Below are positions 17,682-26,357 of a stretch of 64,000 bases of DNA, piece after piece (position 1 is the first letter of the stretch; each line of letters starts with the position of its first letter). The stretch is from Shinella sp032095155 (GTDB lineage Bacteria > Pseudomonadota > Alphaproteobacteria > Rhizobiales > Rhizobiaceae): the NCBI RefSeq assembly GCF_049199905.1, contig NZ_JBLZPK010000011.1:186001-250000 (forward strand), in the 5' to 3' direction. Under the pieces are notes generated by a model, which searched no databases, was not told the origin of the DNA, and worked only from the letters and a program-made list of their open reading frames with translations. Position numbers and translations under genes: made by a program.

Positions 17682-18410
17682 ATGGAAGACGCTATTGATA
17701 AAATCGACCGAGCCTTTCGCTCGCTTCGGGCCGTTGATCTCGCACCCCGCCTCGAGCGGGGAATACCCCGCTGGCCTACGCATCCGCACCTGATCATCGA
17801 CCAAACCATGAACCACGCCCACGACGGATATTTCTGCCAAGGGATCGTCATGGCCGAACATACAGGCGCCCATGTCGATGCTCCCGCTCACAACCATCCG
17901 GGCGGACAAACGGTCGACGAGATCGACGTCGACAGGTTGTTTGCGCCAGCTGTGCTCTACGACTTCTCAGATCTCGAACTCGAAGCGGGACAGTTGATCA
18001 CGGCCGACATGGTCGAACGCTACGAGCGCGACCGCCGCGTCAATGTCGCCGAAGGCGAGATTGCATTGGTCAATTTCGGCTGGATGAAGCGCCATTGGCG
18101 GTGCGACTGCCACGCACAATGGTACGCAACCAATGCTCCCGGCATGGCCGAGGATGCGGTCATTCTGTTCAAAGAACGCGGTATCCGCGCGATCGGCAGC
18201 GATACTGTCGCTTGCGAAATGGCGTTGATCGACGGGAGAGCGGTGCATTCGCTCGGTCATGACAAGCATTGGCTCCCGAACGGCATCCTGATCATCGAGA
18301 TGCTCGCCCGTCTAGAACAGGTCTCGCCGCGAAGTTTCTTTGCCGCCGCACCCCTGCCGTTCTCGCAGGGTTCCGGCTCGCCTCTGCGACCGATTGCATT
18401 CTGCTCCTAG
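17682..18410 (+). CDS. Cyclase family protein (kynurenine formamidase-like metal hydrolase)
   Basis: 242 residues with the hallmark metal-binding motif HTGAHVDAPAH at about 61-71, the HxGxHxDxPxH signature of the cyclase/KynB family. The FGWMKRHW and SDTVACEM segments match the family's later blocks. Members include arylformamidase and isatin hydrolase, which open cyclic or formyl amides. It starts 46 bases after the permease gene and precedes an amidase, so imported substrate may be ring-opened here and then deaminated (inference). No signal peptide. Confidence 0.83.
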   Translation: MEDAIDKIDRAFRSLRAVDLAPRLERGIPRWPTHPHLIIDQTMNHAHDGYFCQGIVMAEHTGAHVDAPAHNHPGGQTVDEIDVDRLFAPAVLYDFSDLELEAGQLITADMVERYERDRRVNVAEGEIALVNFGWMKRHWRCDCHAQWYATNAPGMAEDAVILFKERGIRAIGSDTVACEMALIDGRAVHSLGHDKHWLPNGILIIEMLARLEQVSPRSFFAAAPLPFSQGSGSPLRPIAFCS

Positions 18411-18456
18411 CCCATCGTTCAGCTTCAATGGTGATAACTCGAATGAGATCGATACA

Positions 18457-19884
18457 ATGCTGACCAGTCGAATTCCCGCAGGGCCGATGTCGGATGCACC
18501 TGAGCTTTGCCGATTAAATTCCACGGACCTGGCGAATGCCTATCGTGACGGTTCGCTTTCGCCTGTCGAGGTGGTCAGCGCTGGGCTCTCGCGGGCAGGT
18601 GCTATCCAAGGACAATTCAACGCGTTTACGTTCATCGATGTCGACGGAGCTATTGCAGCAGCGCAAGCTTCTGAAGAACGCTGGAGAAGGGGCGAGCCAC
18701 TATCCGCTATCGATGGCATTCCCACCACCGTCAAGGACATCGTGAATGTCGAGGGCTGGTGCGTTCGCTATGGTAGCAAGACGACCGGCATGGATCTCCA
18801 GGGCCAGGACGCGCCATCTGTCGCCAGGCTCAGGAAGGCGGGCGCCGTCTTCATCGGCCAGACGACGACCTCCGAATATGGATGGAAGGCGGTCACCGAC
18901 AGTCGATTGTTCGGCATAACGCGTAATCCATGGAATCCTGAATTGACACCAGGTGGCTCCTCGGGAGGCGCGGCGGTTGCCGCTGCGTGTGGCGCAGGTG
19001 TCCTGCATCTTGGCACCGATGGCGGCGGGTCGGTTCGCATACCGGCCTCGTTCACTGGCGTCATTGGGCACAAGCCGACCTATGGTCGCATTGCTCTCCA
19101 TCCACCGAGTTCGTTCGGAACGGTTGCGCATATCGGACCGCTGGGCCGCAGCGTGGCAGACGTAGCACTGATGGTGGATATCATGTCTGGCCGAGACCAG
19201 CGCGACTGGACGCAACCTCCTCTTCCGTTCAATCCTGTTGTCGCAGGCCCACTCGACTGGCAAGGAAAACGGATCGGATACTGGAAGACGCCGTGCGTCG
19301 GCCACGTCGATCCCCAAATCGCGGCTTCGGTCGAAGCGATGCTGGCGGATATCGAGGCGGCTGGTGCAGATCTCGTCGAGATATATCTTCCTGACCAGGA
19401 GACGTTGCTGGAAGTCTACAATCGGCATTGGTATGTCGGAGCGGCAAACCGATTGTCGGGCTTTGATCCCGCCCGGTGGCATGAAATCGATGTCGGCCTG
19501 ATTGAAGCTGCTCGAATTGGCAATAGTTATTCTGCGGTAGAACGTATGGACGCGGAGCTTCGACGCGGTCGGTACGGTGCGGCCATGGACGCTTTGTTGG
19601 CGGAATATGACTTCGTCATCTCCCCAACGACACCTATTCTGCCATTCGAGGCAGGTCGCGACGTTCCCCTCGGCTGGGAAGGGCGGAGCTGGGTTGAATG
19701 GTGTTCATTCAGCTTTCCGATCAACCTCAGTCAGCAGCCTGCCTGTTCGATCCCATGCGGGCTGAGCCTTGAGGGGCTACCGATTGGACTGCAGATCATT
19801 GGCGCTCGCGGGGAGGATGCCGCCGTATTAAGTGCCGCGATCCGACTGGAAGAGTTCCAAAGGGCAGTAGGTGCTGGTCGTTAG
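18457..19884 (+). CDS. Amidase signature family hydrolase (second copy type)
   Basis: 475 residues from ATG 18457; ATG 18487 is an alternative, and a frame start at 18340 would overlap the cyclase gene. The catalytic triad is complete: Lys93 in IPTTVKDI, PGGSSGGA at 165-172, Ser192 in GTDGGGSVRIPA. It is not a close duplicate of the amidase at 11239-12627. It ends the ABC-cyclase-amidase group and likely acts in the cytoplasm on the compound brought in by the transporter. The C-terminal CGLSLEGLPIGLQIIG block is typical of the family. Confidence 0.86.
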   Translation: MLTSRIPAGPMSDAPELCRLNSTDLANAYRDGSLSPVEVVSAGLSRAGAIQGQFNAFTFIDVDGAIAAAQASEERWRRGEPLSAIDGIPTTVKDIVNVEGWCVRYGSKTTGMDLQGQDAPSVARLRKAGAVFIGQTTTSEYGWKAVTDSRLFGITRNPWNPELTPGGSSGGAAVAAACGAGVLHLGTDGGGSVRIPASFTGVIGHKPTYGRIALHPPSSFGTVAHIGPLGRSVADVALMVDIMSGRDQRDWTQPPLPFNPVVAGPLDWQGKRIGYWKTPCVGHVDPQIAASVEAMLADIEAAGADLVEIYLPDQETLLEVYNRHWYVGAANRLSGFDPARWHEIDVGLIEAARIGNSYSAVERMDAELRRGRYGAAMDALLAEYDFVISPTTPILPFEAGRDVPLGWEGRSWVEWCSFSFPINLSQQPACSIPCGLSLEGLPIGLQIIGARGEDAAVLSAAIRLEEFQRAVGAGR

Positions 19885-20189
19885 TTGCAACCCACGCGTT
19901 TTGTCAAGATAGTTTTCAGTGGAAACTCACTGCTGGAGCCCCGGTTTTCCTAACGGATCGAACGGAACTGCGCAGACCCAGCGGTTCATGGTTCGACAGT
20001 ACGCCTGTGCCGCCAGCTGAGATATTTCAACGGCTTGCTCGTTTGAGATCTATGGGTCACCGGTTATGATCCCCTCACGGCGAAGACGCTGGCAAGGCAT
20101 CTTGATCGAGCCATCTCCGGGTCACTCGTAACGACGGCTTTGCGCCAAAGACGGTCATTCGCGCTTGGACGTGGTCGAGCTACCGCGGG
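19885..20189. other. Intergenic stretch without recognised gene
   Basis: About 300 bases between the second amidase and the HxlR gene, which converge here. No open frame has family character, and I find no strong terminator. It may hold decayed sequence. Confidence 0.4.
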
Positions 20190-20630
20190 TCAGGTTGTTA
20201 CTTGCGTGTCGCCCCAGTCAAGGGCTCGCCCATCTGCGGAGCGGACCACAAGCCGCGCGACTGGCACGCCTTTTTCCCGATCTACCAGTGAAGAATGATC
20301 TTCCACGTCAGCGAACAGGAAATCTTCACCCCACTGGCGGAGTGCGACAATAACGGGGAATAGACCACACCCTTTCGTGGTCAGGACATACTCACGGTAG
20401 GCAGTTCCATCCGACGCTGGTGCGGTTTCGATAATCCCTCGCTTTACCAAGTCGCGCAATCGAGTGGCCAGTACGCCCTTGCTTATGCCCAGCCCGAGCT
20501 GGAATTCGCCAAAGCGGCGTTTGCCATCGAAAGCATCGCGGATGATCAGAAGGGACCACCAGTCACCGATTGCATCAAGAGAACGCGCCACGGGGCAACC
20601 GGCATTCCACAGGCTTACGCGTTTAACCAT
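20190..20630 (-). CDS. HxlR family transcriptional regulator
   Basis: 146 residues with the HxlR winged-helix pattern: CPVARSLDAIGDWWSLLIIRDAFDG, RFGEFQLGLGISKGVLATRL, then YVLTTKGCGLFPVIVALRQWGEDF. Cys12, at the start of the DNA-binding domain, sits where redox-sensing members such as YodB carry their sensor thiol. It is divergent from an MFS exporter, with about 100 bases between the starts, and very probably represses it (inference from the standard arrangement). The start ATG 20630 is the only good one. Confidence 0.88.
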   Translation of the reverse strand: MVKRVSLWNAGCPVARSLDAIGDWWSLLIIRDAFDGKRRFGEFQLGLGISKGVLATRLRDLVKRGIIETAPASDGTAYREYVLTTKGCGLFPVIVALRQWGEDFLFADVEDHSSLVDREKGVPVARLVVRSADGRALDWGDTQVTT

Positions 20631-20658
20631 CGAACTTCCATCTCCGTCTCACAATCTG

Positions 20659-20673
20659 GTTCTATCTTAGAAC
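20659..20673. promoter_or_regulatory. Candidate HxlR operator
   Basis: Perfect inverted repeat GTTCT-ATCTT-AGAAC between the divergent hxlR and MFS genes, 28 bases upstream of the regulator start. Placement is what a regulator of both genes would need. Confidence 0.5.
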
Positions 20674-20734
20674 TAGAAATGTAGCGAGCCAAGTGGTCTC
20701 AGAATATGCTGACGAGATCATAAGGGTTTGCAGA

Positions 20735-21979
20735 ATGGACGAGAAAACGGCGAGTGGTGCCCACGAGATACAAAGGCATGGATTGTCGAGATCGCGGACG
20801 CTGATAATTGCGTCCGCGGCAGGTTTGAGCGTCGCGAATATCTACTACTCTCAGCCCCTGCTTGACGAGATAGCGAGTGACCTTGGAATTTCGTCGGCTG
20901 TTATCGGTCTTATCGTGATGCTGACGCAGGTCGGGTACGGGCTAGGTTTGATCTTCATCGTGCCGATTGGCGATCTCACCGACCGACGCAAGCTCATCAT
21001 AGCTCAAGGATTGCTGTTGACGACTGCTCTAGTGATCGTCGCGACAGCTGGAGCGAAAACAATGCTCTTAGCTGGCATGGCCTCGGTTGGCCTGCTGGCT
21101 GTGCTCGTTCAGGTACTGGTTGCCCAGGCGGCCGCCCTTTCCACTCCGTCTCAGCGCGGCAAGGTGGTCGGCACTGTTACCAGCGGCGTCGTGGCGGGCA
21201 TCCTATCCGCCCGAGCCTTCGCCGGAACGGTTGCCGATCTCGGCGGGTGGCGAGCGGTGTACATGACATCGGCGCTTGCGACACTCGCCATGGTCGGCGT
21301 TCTTATTTTCGTCCTGCCGCGTCATTCCGTAGAACGGAGTTCGGAACCCTACATCCACGCTGTATTGTCTGTTCGAGACATGTTCTCGCGAAATCCGATC
21401 CTGCTTTTTCGAGGCATTCTCGCGCTTCTGATCTTCGCATCGTTCAGTACCCTCTGGACAGCGCTTGTTCTTCCGCTGAGCACTCCACCGTTCTCCTATT
21501 CCCACACCCAGATCGGTCTATTCGGGCTGATCGGATTGGCGGGAGCAGTCGGTGCAACGTTCGCAGGAAGGCTGGCGGATAGAGGGTATAATGCGTGGAC
21601 GACCGGAATCTCTCTGGCCATCTTGCTAGCATCCTGGGGATTGATTGCTCTCCTCCCATACTCCACGCCAATGCTATTGATGGGCATTTTCCTGCTGGAT
21701 TTGGCGGTCCAGGCTGTCCACGTTAGCAATCTCAGCATCATCGTGGCTGTTAACCCGCAAAAGAGCGGCCGCCTGATTGGAGGGTATATGGTGTTTTACT
21801 CGGCCGGCAGCGCCATCGGGGCAATTGCCGCCACGGCAACGTACGCGCGGTTTGGCTGGGCGGGGGTTTCTATTCTGGGAGCAACATTCAGCGGGATTGC
21901 GTTTGCCGTGTGGATCGCCAGTCGATTGTCCGCCGTTCTCAATCGACCATCTGACGCGGTGGAACCTTCCCGCAAATGA
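20735..21979 (+). CDS. MFS transporter (drug or metabolite efflux type)
   Basis: From ATG 20735 the protein has 414 residues and about twelve hydrophobic helices. It begins with the SVANIYYSQPLLDEIASDLGI pattern of AraJ/YnfM-like exporters. A DRRK loop after helix 2 and ADRGYNAW in the second half fit the MFS inter-helix signature positions. A GTG 42 bases upstream is an alternative start. Control by the divergent HxlR regulator suggests induction by a toxic or electrophilic compound, but the substrate is unknown. Confidence 0.82.
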   Translation: MDEKTASGAHEIQRHGLSRSRTLIIASAAGLSVANIYYSQPLLDEIASDLGISSAVIGLIVMLTQVGYGLGLIFIVPIGDLTDRRKLIIAQGLLLTTALVIVATAGAKTMLLAGMASVGLLAVLVQVLVAQAAALSTPSQRGKVVGTVTSGVVAGILSARAFAGTVADLGGWRAVYMTSALATLAMVGVLIFVLPRHSVERSSEPYIHAVLSVRDMFSRNPILLFRGILALLIFASFSTLWTALVLPLSTPPFSYSHTQIGLFGLIGLAGAVGATFAGRLADRGYNAWTTGISLAILLASWGLIALLPYSTPMLLMGIFLLDLAVQAVHVSNLSIIVAVNPQKSGRLIGGYMVFYSAGSAIGAIAATATYARFGWAGVSILGATFSGIAFAVWIASRLSAVLNRPSDAVEPSRK

Positions 21980-22007
21980 CCGCTGCGGGCCAATAGCGGA
22001 AGTCGGC

Positions 22008-22133
22008 GAGCCACACGGCATGGGCAATGATCTCAGCGGGAAAGCGGTGGCGTCTGAAACGGGCAGGGGGGCTTCGGCCATGACAGCCCGATATCAAGCC
22101 GATCCCAACCACGCGGTTAAGGCGACGCCAACC
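22008..22133 (-). mobile_element. 126-bp remnant of an IS6-family element (transposase-start end)
   Basis: This stretch matches 28519-28645, the right end of the complete IS6-family copy, with one C/T difference and one single-base indel, and lies in the same orientation. It includes the terminal repeat (GGCGACGCCAACC at 22121-22133) and the first about 85 bases of the transposase gene, then stops abruptly at 22008. The two copies bracket the ABC-BtpA-PfkB operon. Both carry the same run of six G near the transposase start. Confidence 0.85.
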
Positions 22134-22145
22134 GCAGAAGGCCGC

Positions 22146-22174
22146 TTGACTCCTGTGAAACTGCCATCTAATAA
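22146..22174 (+). promoter_or_regulatory. Sigma-70-type promoter of the ABC/BtpA/PfkB operon
   Basis: TTGACT at 22146-22151 and TAATAA at 22169-22174 with a 17-base spacer. This puts the transcript start near 22180, inside the palindrome that follows, and about 25 bases before the first ATG. The promoter begins 13 bases outside the IS6 remnant. Confidence 0.55.
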
Positions 22175-22175
22175 G

Positions 22176-22195
22176 TTGTAGGCCTAACCCTACAA
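22176..22195. promoter_or_regulatory. Palindromic operator, probably for the GntR regulator of this operon
   Basis: Perfect inverted repeat TTGTAGG-N6-CCTACAA directly downstream of the -10 box and over the expected transcript start, a repressor position. The operon encodes a GntR/UTRA regulator at 24808-25590, the obvious candidate to bind it (inference). Confidence 0.55.
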
Positions 22196-22204
22196 TTGGA
22201 CATT

Positions 22205-23131
22205 ATGCGACAGCCCTCTTTGAAACCAACTGCGACGCTCTCGCCTGCGGACCTTCCCGGTCGGGACGTGCCCGTACGTCACTTGCGACATCCTGGCCGC
22301 TGGATCAGCGGTGGCATCGTTTTGCTGTTGCTCGTCGCCATCGGCCAAGCTTTTGCCGTCGGGCAGATCCAGTGGCCCGTGGTCGGGCAATTTCTGGCCG
22401 CCGAGGTGATCGTAGTCGGCTTTGGCTGGACACTGCTGATCTCGGCCTGTGCGCTTGCGCTGGGCGTGGCGCTCGGTTTCGCCTTCGGCATCATGCGCCT
22501 TTCCGAAAATCCGATCCTTCGGTTCGCCGCCTGGCTCTATGTCTGGATTTTTCGCGGAACGCCGGTGCTGTTGCAGCTTCTCATCTGGTTCAACATCGCG
22601 CTGGTCTTTCCGAGGCTCTATATTCCCGGCCTCGTCGATGAGCGCATGGTCGATGTGGTCACGCCCTTCGTCGCCGCCGTGCTCGGTCTCGGCGTCAATG
22701 AAGGCTCCTATCTGACGGAAGTCGTGCGCGGCGGCATCGCCTCGGTCGACAAGGGTCAGACGGAGGCCGCCCATACGCTCGGCATGACGCCCGGCCAGAC
22801 CATGCGCCGCATCATCCTGCCGCAGACGCTGCGGCTGATCCTGCCGGTTCTCGGCAACAGCGCCATCGGCATGCTGAAATTCTCCTCGCTCGCCGCCACC
22901 ATCGCCATGGGCGAAATGCTGAACGCGGCGCAGCGCATCTATTTCATCAACGGCGCCGTCATCGAACTGCTGTTCGTCTGCGCCGTCTGGTATCTCGCCG
23001 GCACGACGGTGCTCTCTATCGGCCAATATTATCTCGAACGCCATTTCGGCCGCGACGCCTCGACGGCAGCGGTCGGACGCGGCTGGTTTGCAAGCTGGGC
23101 GCGCCGTCCGGCCACTCCGGAGGAAGCATGA
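22205..23131 (+). CDS. Polar amino-acid-type ABC transporter permease
   Basis: 308 residues from ATG 22205; a TTG three codons upstream is possible. One N-terminal helix (WISGGIVLLLLVAIGQAFAVG) precedes the standard HisM/GlnP-type permease domain. The ATPase-contact loop reads EAAHTLGMTPGQTMRRIILPQT. No clear ribosome site precedes the start, and with the predicted transcript start the leader is only about 25 bases. A four-base overlap joins it to the ATPase gene. First gene of a seven-gene operon whose codon use is markedly richer in G and C than that of the MFS gene to the left. Confidence 0.87.
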   Translation: MRQPSLKPTATLSPADLPGRDVPVRHLRHPGRWISGGIVLLLLVAIGQAFAVGQIQWPVVGQFLAAEVIVVGFGWTLLISACALALGVALGFAFGIMRLSENPILRFAAWLYVWIFRGTPVLLQLLIWFNIALVFPRLYIPGLVDERMVDVVTPFVAAVLGLGVNEGSYLTEVVRGGIASVDKGQTEAAHTLGMTPGQTMRRIILPQTLRLILPVLGNSAIGMLKFSSLAATIAMGEMLNAAQRIYFINGAVIELLFVCAVWYLAGTTVLSIGQYYLERHFGRDASTAAVGRGWFASWARRPATPEEA

Positions 23132-23892
23132 GCCTCGCGGTCAAGGCGGTCGGTATCCGCAAGTCTTTCGGCAGTCACGACGTCCTGAAGGGCCTCGATC
23201 TCGACGTCGCCCATGGCGAGGTCATGTGCATCCTCGGTCCTTCCGGCAGCGGCAAGAGCACTTTCCTGCGCTGCATCAACCATCTGGAGACGCCCAACGG
23301 CGGCTATGTCTGGGTCGATGGCGCCATCATGGGTTACGACTATGCCAACGGCGCGCTGCAGGAATTGCCTGTCAGGCGGCTGCGCGCCCAGCAGAGCCAG
23401 CTCGGCATGGTGTTCCAGCATTTCAACCTCTTCGCCCACCGCACCGTGCTCGGCAACGTGATCGAGGGGCCGATGGTGGTGCGCGGCCTCAAGCGTGCCG
23501 AGGCGGAAGCCCGCGCCATGGAATTGCTGGAGCAGGTCGGCATGGCTGGCAAGGCGCAAAGCTATCCGTCGCAGCTTTCCGGCGGCCAGAAGCAGCGCGT
23601 GGCGATCGCCCGGGCGCTGGCCATGCAGCCCCGCGTCATGCTGTTCGACGAGCCGACCAGCGCGCTCGATCCCGAACTCGTCGGCGAGGTGCTGGAGGTG
23701 ATGCGCACGCTGGCGCGCGGCGGCACCACCATGATCGTTGTCACCCACGAGATCGGCTTTGCCCGCGAAGTGGCCGACCGCGTGGTCGTCATGATCGACG
23801 GTGAAATCCGCGAGATGGGCGCCCCCGGCGACATCCTCTCCAACCCCACCGATCCGCGCGTGCGCTCGTTCCTGAGCCGCGTGCTCGCCTGA
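23128..23892 (+). CDS. Polar amino-acid-type ABC transporter ATP-binding protein
   Basis: 254 residues, complete: Walker A GPSGSGKST, Q-loop in LGMVFQHFNLFAH, signature LSGGQKQR, Walker B VMLFDEPTSALDPE, H-loop His in IVVTHEIG. This is the GlnQ/HisP pattern. ATG 23128 follows CCGGAGGAAGC and overlaps the permease stop. With one permease and one binding protein in the operon it should form a homodimeric importer. The substrate is expected to be a small polar compound such as an amino acid or derivative. Confidence 0.92.
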   Translation: MSLAVKAVGIRKSFGSHDVLKGLDLDVAHGEVMCILGPSGSGKSTFLRCINHLETPNGGYVWVDGAIMGYDYANGALQELPVRRLRAQQSQLGMVFQHFNLFAHRTVLGNVIEGPMVVRGLKRAEAEARAMELLEQVGMAGKAQSYPSQLSGGQKQRVAIARALAMQPRVMLFDEPTSALDPELVGEVLEVMRTLARGGTTMIVVTHEIGFAREVADRVVVMIDGEIREMGAPGDILSNPTDPRVRSFLSRVLA

Positions 23893-23927
23893 CCCTTTTC
23901 TTTCGTCCAACAATGGGAGTACGGACA

Positions 23928-24785
23928 ATGAAGACCATCCTGCCAATGATGCTGGGGCTTGCCTCGGCCACGTTCATCAGCCTTGCCGGCATCGCGCAGG
24001 CGGCCGGCGACGAAAAGCTCGCGGCCGCGCTGCCGGAGGCCGTGCGCACCGCCGGCAAACTGAATTTCACGATCAGCCTCGCCTACCCGCCGATGGAATA
24101 CAACGACGCCGGTTCGACGGAGCTGAAGGGCTTCGACATTGACCTCGCCAAAGCGATCGCCGAGCGCCTTGGCCTGACGGCGGAATTCCAGAACGTCGAA
24201 TTTCCGCAGCTGATCCCGCAGGTCGTCACCGGCCGCTCGGACATGATCATCACCGCCTTCTCCGACAAGGTGGAGCGCCAGACGCAACTTGATTTCATCG
24301 ACTATTTCAAGACGGGCAACGTCTTCTATTCGAGCACCGACCACCAGGCCGAAATCAAGACCGAGGCCGACCTCTGCGGCAAGACGGTCGCCGTCGCGAC
24401 CGGCACGAGCTGGGTCACCTGGGCCGAGGAACTCGGCAAGTCGATCTGCCCGGCCGACAAGCTGATCACCGTCATACAGATCCCGACCCAGGCCGAACAC
24501 ATCATGCAGATCCGCCAGGGCCGCGCCCAGGCGTCCGTCATCGGCCTCGAAGGCCTGCTCGACCTGATGAAGCAGGAGCCCGGCAAATTCTACCAGATCG
24601 GCGCGGTCGGTGAAGTCAATCATTACGGCATCGCCTTCGCCAAGGCGAACGGCCAGCTTCGCGACGCCGTGCATGCAACCCTCGAGGCCCTGAAAGCCGA
24701 CGGCACTTATGCACAGATCCTCGACCGCTACGGCTTGAAAGAGGCGGGCGTGGAAGAGTTCAAGATAAACGGAGCCACGAAGTAA
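23928..24785 (+). CDS. Amino-acid-type ABC transporter periplasmic binding protein
   Basis: 285 residues from ATG 23928 (GGGAG eight bases upstream); the ATG at 23913 has no ribosome site. Signal peptide MKTILPMMLGLASATF with cleavage near IAQAAG. The mature protein has family 3 binding-protein blocks: KLNFTISLAYPPMEY, GFDIDLAKAIAERLGL, then GRSDMIITAFSDKVER and VAVATGTSW. The second lobe contains two cysteines (LCGK and ICPAD) that may form a disulfide. It follows the ATPase gene by 36 bases, the usual place for extra binding-protein expression. Confidence 0.88.
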   Translation: MKTILPMMLGLASATFISLAGIAQAAGDEKLAAALPEAVRTAGKLNFTISLAYPPMEYNDAGSTELKGFDIDLAKAIAERLGLTAEFQNVEFPQLIPQVVTGRSDMIITAFSDKVERQTQLDFIDYFKTGNVFYSSTDHQAEIKTEADLCGKTVAVATGTSWVTWAEELGKSICPADKLITVIQIPTQAEHIMQIRQGRAQASVIGLEGLLDLMKQEPGKFYQIGAVGEVNHYGIAFAKANGQLRDAVHATLEALKADGTYAQILDRYGLKEAGVEEFKINGATK

Positions 24786-24807
24786 TCCAGCATTTCCGGA
24801 GCCTGCC

Positions 24808-25590
24808 TTGACCCAGCCTTCCACACCAGACGCCCATGCCGCGGGTGAACATCCGGACGACCGGCTGTCGCGCTTTCGCCTCGATGCCTATTCGAGCGAA
24901 CAGCTCTACCGCCAGCTCTACCGGGCGCTGCGTGCCGCGATCCTGAGCGGCGACTTCTCCGAGGGAGAATCCATTCCCTCGGAGAACCAGATGCGCGTCC
25001 AGTTCGGCATCGCCCGCACCACGGTGCGCAACGCGATGGCGCTTCTGGTGTCGGAAGGGCTGGTGCAACAGGTGCGCGGCCGGGGCACGATCGTTTCGCA
25101 CCGGCCGATCAGCCACAATATCTGGAATTTCGGCAGCTTTACCGAACTCGCCCGCCGTCAAGGCCAGCGGCCTGTGACCCGGGTTCTGGAGCACAGGGTC
25201 GAAAATGGCGAGCTGCTATTGGTCCGCGCCCGCGGGCTTGCCAATGACGAGACGGTCAGCTGGCTGAACGTCGATACGTCCCAGCTCGATCTCGCGCTTT
25301 ATCCGGGGATCGAGGCCTACGATTTCGCGGCGCAATCGCTCTACGAGGTGCTGCGCCGCGATTATAACCGCCACCCCTTGCGTTCGGAACTGTTGCTGAC
25401 CGTCGTGCCGTCGTCCGAGCGGCTGCGGGCGGTCTTCGGTTCTGCGCCGGATGTGCCGGGCTACCTTTGCGCCAGCGGAGACGTGCTGGATGCCGACGAC
25501 CGTTTGGTCGAGCGCACCTCCATCGTCTATTCGCCGGCCGTCCAGATGAAATTCGCAACGCGCTGGGGGCGCGATACCGCGCCGGCCTGA
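24808..25590 (+). CDS. GntR family regulator with UTRA effector domain (HutC subfamily)
   Basis: 260 residues starting at TTG 24808, six bases after CCGGAG. The GntR helix-turn-helix reads LRAAILSGDFSEGESIPSEN, then ARTTVRNAMALLVSEGLV and a GRGTIV wing at about 35-95. The rest is a UTRA-type ligand domain. Regulators of this class usually sense the substrate or a phosphorylated product of the pathway they sit in. It is the fourth gene of the operon and is expected to act on the palindrome at 22176-22195. Confidence 0.88.
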   Translation: MTQPSTPDAHAAGEHPDDRLSRFRLDAYSSEQLYRQLYRALRAAILSGDFSEGESIPSENQMRVQFGIARTTVRNAMALLVSEGLVQQVRGRGTIVSHRPISHNIWNFGSFTELARRQGQRPVTRVLEHRVENGELLLVRARGLANDETVSWLNVDTSQLDLALYPGIEAYDFAAQSLYEVLRRDYNRHPLRSELLLTVVPSSERLRAVFGSAPDVPGYLCASGDVLDADDRLVERTSIVYSPAVQMKFATRWGRDTAPA

Positions 25591-25616
25591 GGGCGACGCG
25601 ACGCAGGAGAAACGAC

Positions 25617-26357
25617 ATGAGCCGTCTCAGTGACACCTTCGCCACCGCAAAGCCCATTCTGGGCATGCTGCATCTGGCCGGCGAAGGCCCCTCTGCAAAA
25701 CTTGCCCAGGCGGAAGAAGAGGCCCGCATCATGGCCGGCGAAGGCGTCGACGGGCTGGTGGTGGAAAACTATTTCGGCGATGCCGACGATGTCGAGCGCG
25801 TGCTCGACCGGTTGGGCGGCCTCGACCTCGGCGCGAAGATCGGCATCAATGTGCTGCGCGACGACGTGCGCGCCTTCGCGCTGGCGAGGCACTATCCGGT
25901 GTCCTTCATCCAGGTCGATTCCGTCGCCGGCCATCTGCCGCCGGAAGACGACGCCGTTTTCGCGGCCGCGTTCGGCGCTCGACGGGCAAGCGTTCCCGCG
26001 CTGCTGCTGGGCGGCGTGCGCTTCAAGTATCAGCCGGTCCTGTCCGGCCGGACGGAGGAAGAGGACGTGCGCCTCGGCGCGCAGCGATGCGACGGACTGG
26101 TGGTGACTTCGGACGCCACCGGCCAGCCGACCGACATGGACAAGGTCGCCCGGTTCCGCGCCGCCACCGGCGGGGCCGTGCCGCTTCTGATCGGCGCGGG
26201 CCTGACAGAGGCCAATGCCGTGGAGCAGCTCGCCCAGGCCGATGGCGCCATCGTCGGCAGCTGGTTCAAGCACGATCACAAGGATAGCGGCCGCGTCGAG
26301 GCCGCCCATGTCGCCCGCCTGATGCGGGCGGTCCGTACCGCGCGGAGCGCCGCATGA
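25617..26357 (+). CDS. BtpA/SgcQ family TIM-barrel protein
   Basis: 246 residues from ATG 25617, preceded by AGGAG. It shows the BtpA-family pattern: ILGMLHLAGEGPS at the start, DGLVVENYFGDADD, KIGINVLRDD, FKYQPVLSGRTEEEDV and a C-terminal ADGAIVGSWFKHD phosphate-loop-like end. BtpA was first described in photosystem I biogenesis in cyanobacteria and SgcQ lies in an E. coli sugar operon; the biochemical role is not settled. Here it is between an importer and a PfkB kinase, which argues for a catabolic enzyme acting on a phosphorylated intermediate (inference). Four-base overlap with the next gene. Confidence 0.85.
   Translation: MSRLSDTFATAKPILGMLHLAGEGPSAKLAQAEEEARIMAGEGVDGLVVENYFGDADDVERVLDRLGGLDLGAKIGINVLRDDVRAFALARHYPVSFIQVDSVAGHLPPEDDAVFAAAFGARRASVPALLLGGVRFKYQPVLSGRTEEEDVRLGAQRCDGLVVTSDATGQPTDMDKVARFRAATGGAVPLLIGAGLTEANAVEQLAQADGAIVGSWFKHDHKDSGRVEAAHVARLMRAVRTARSAA

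Noticed and set aside
23562..24824. 420-codon minus-strand frame
   Set aside because: Antisense to the ABC ATPase and binding-protein genes; composition effect.
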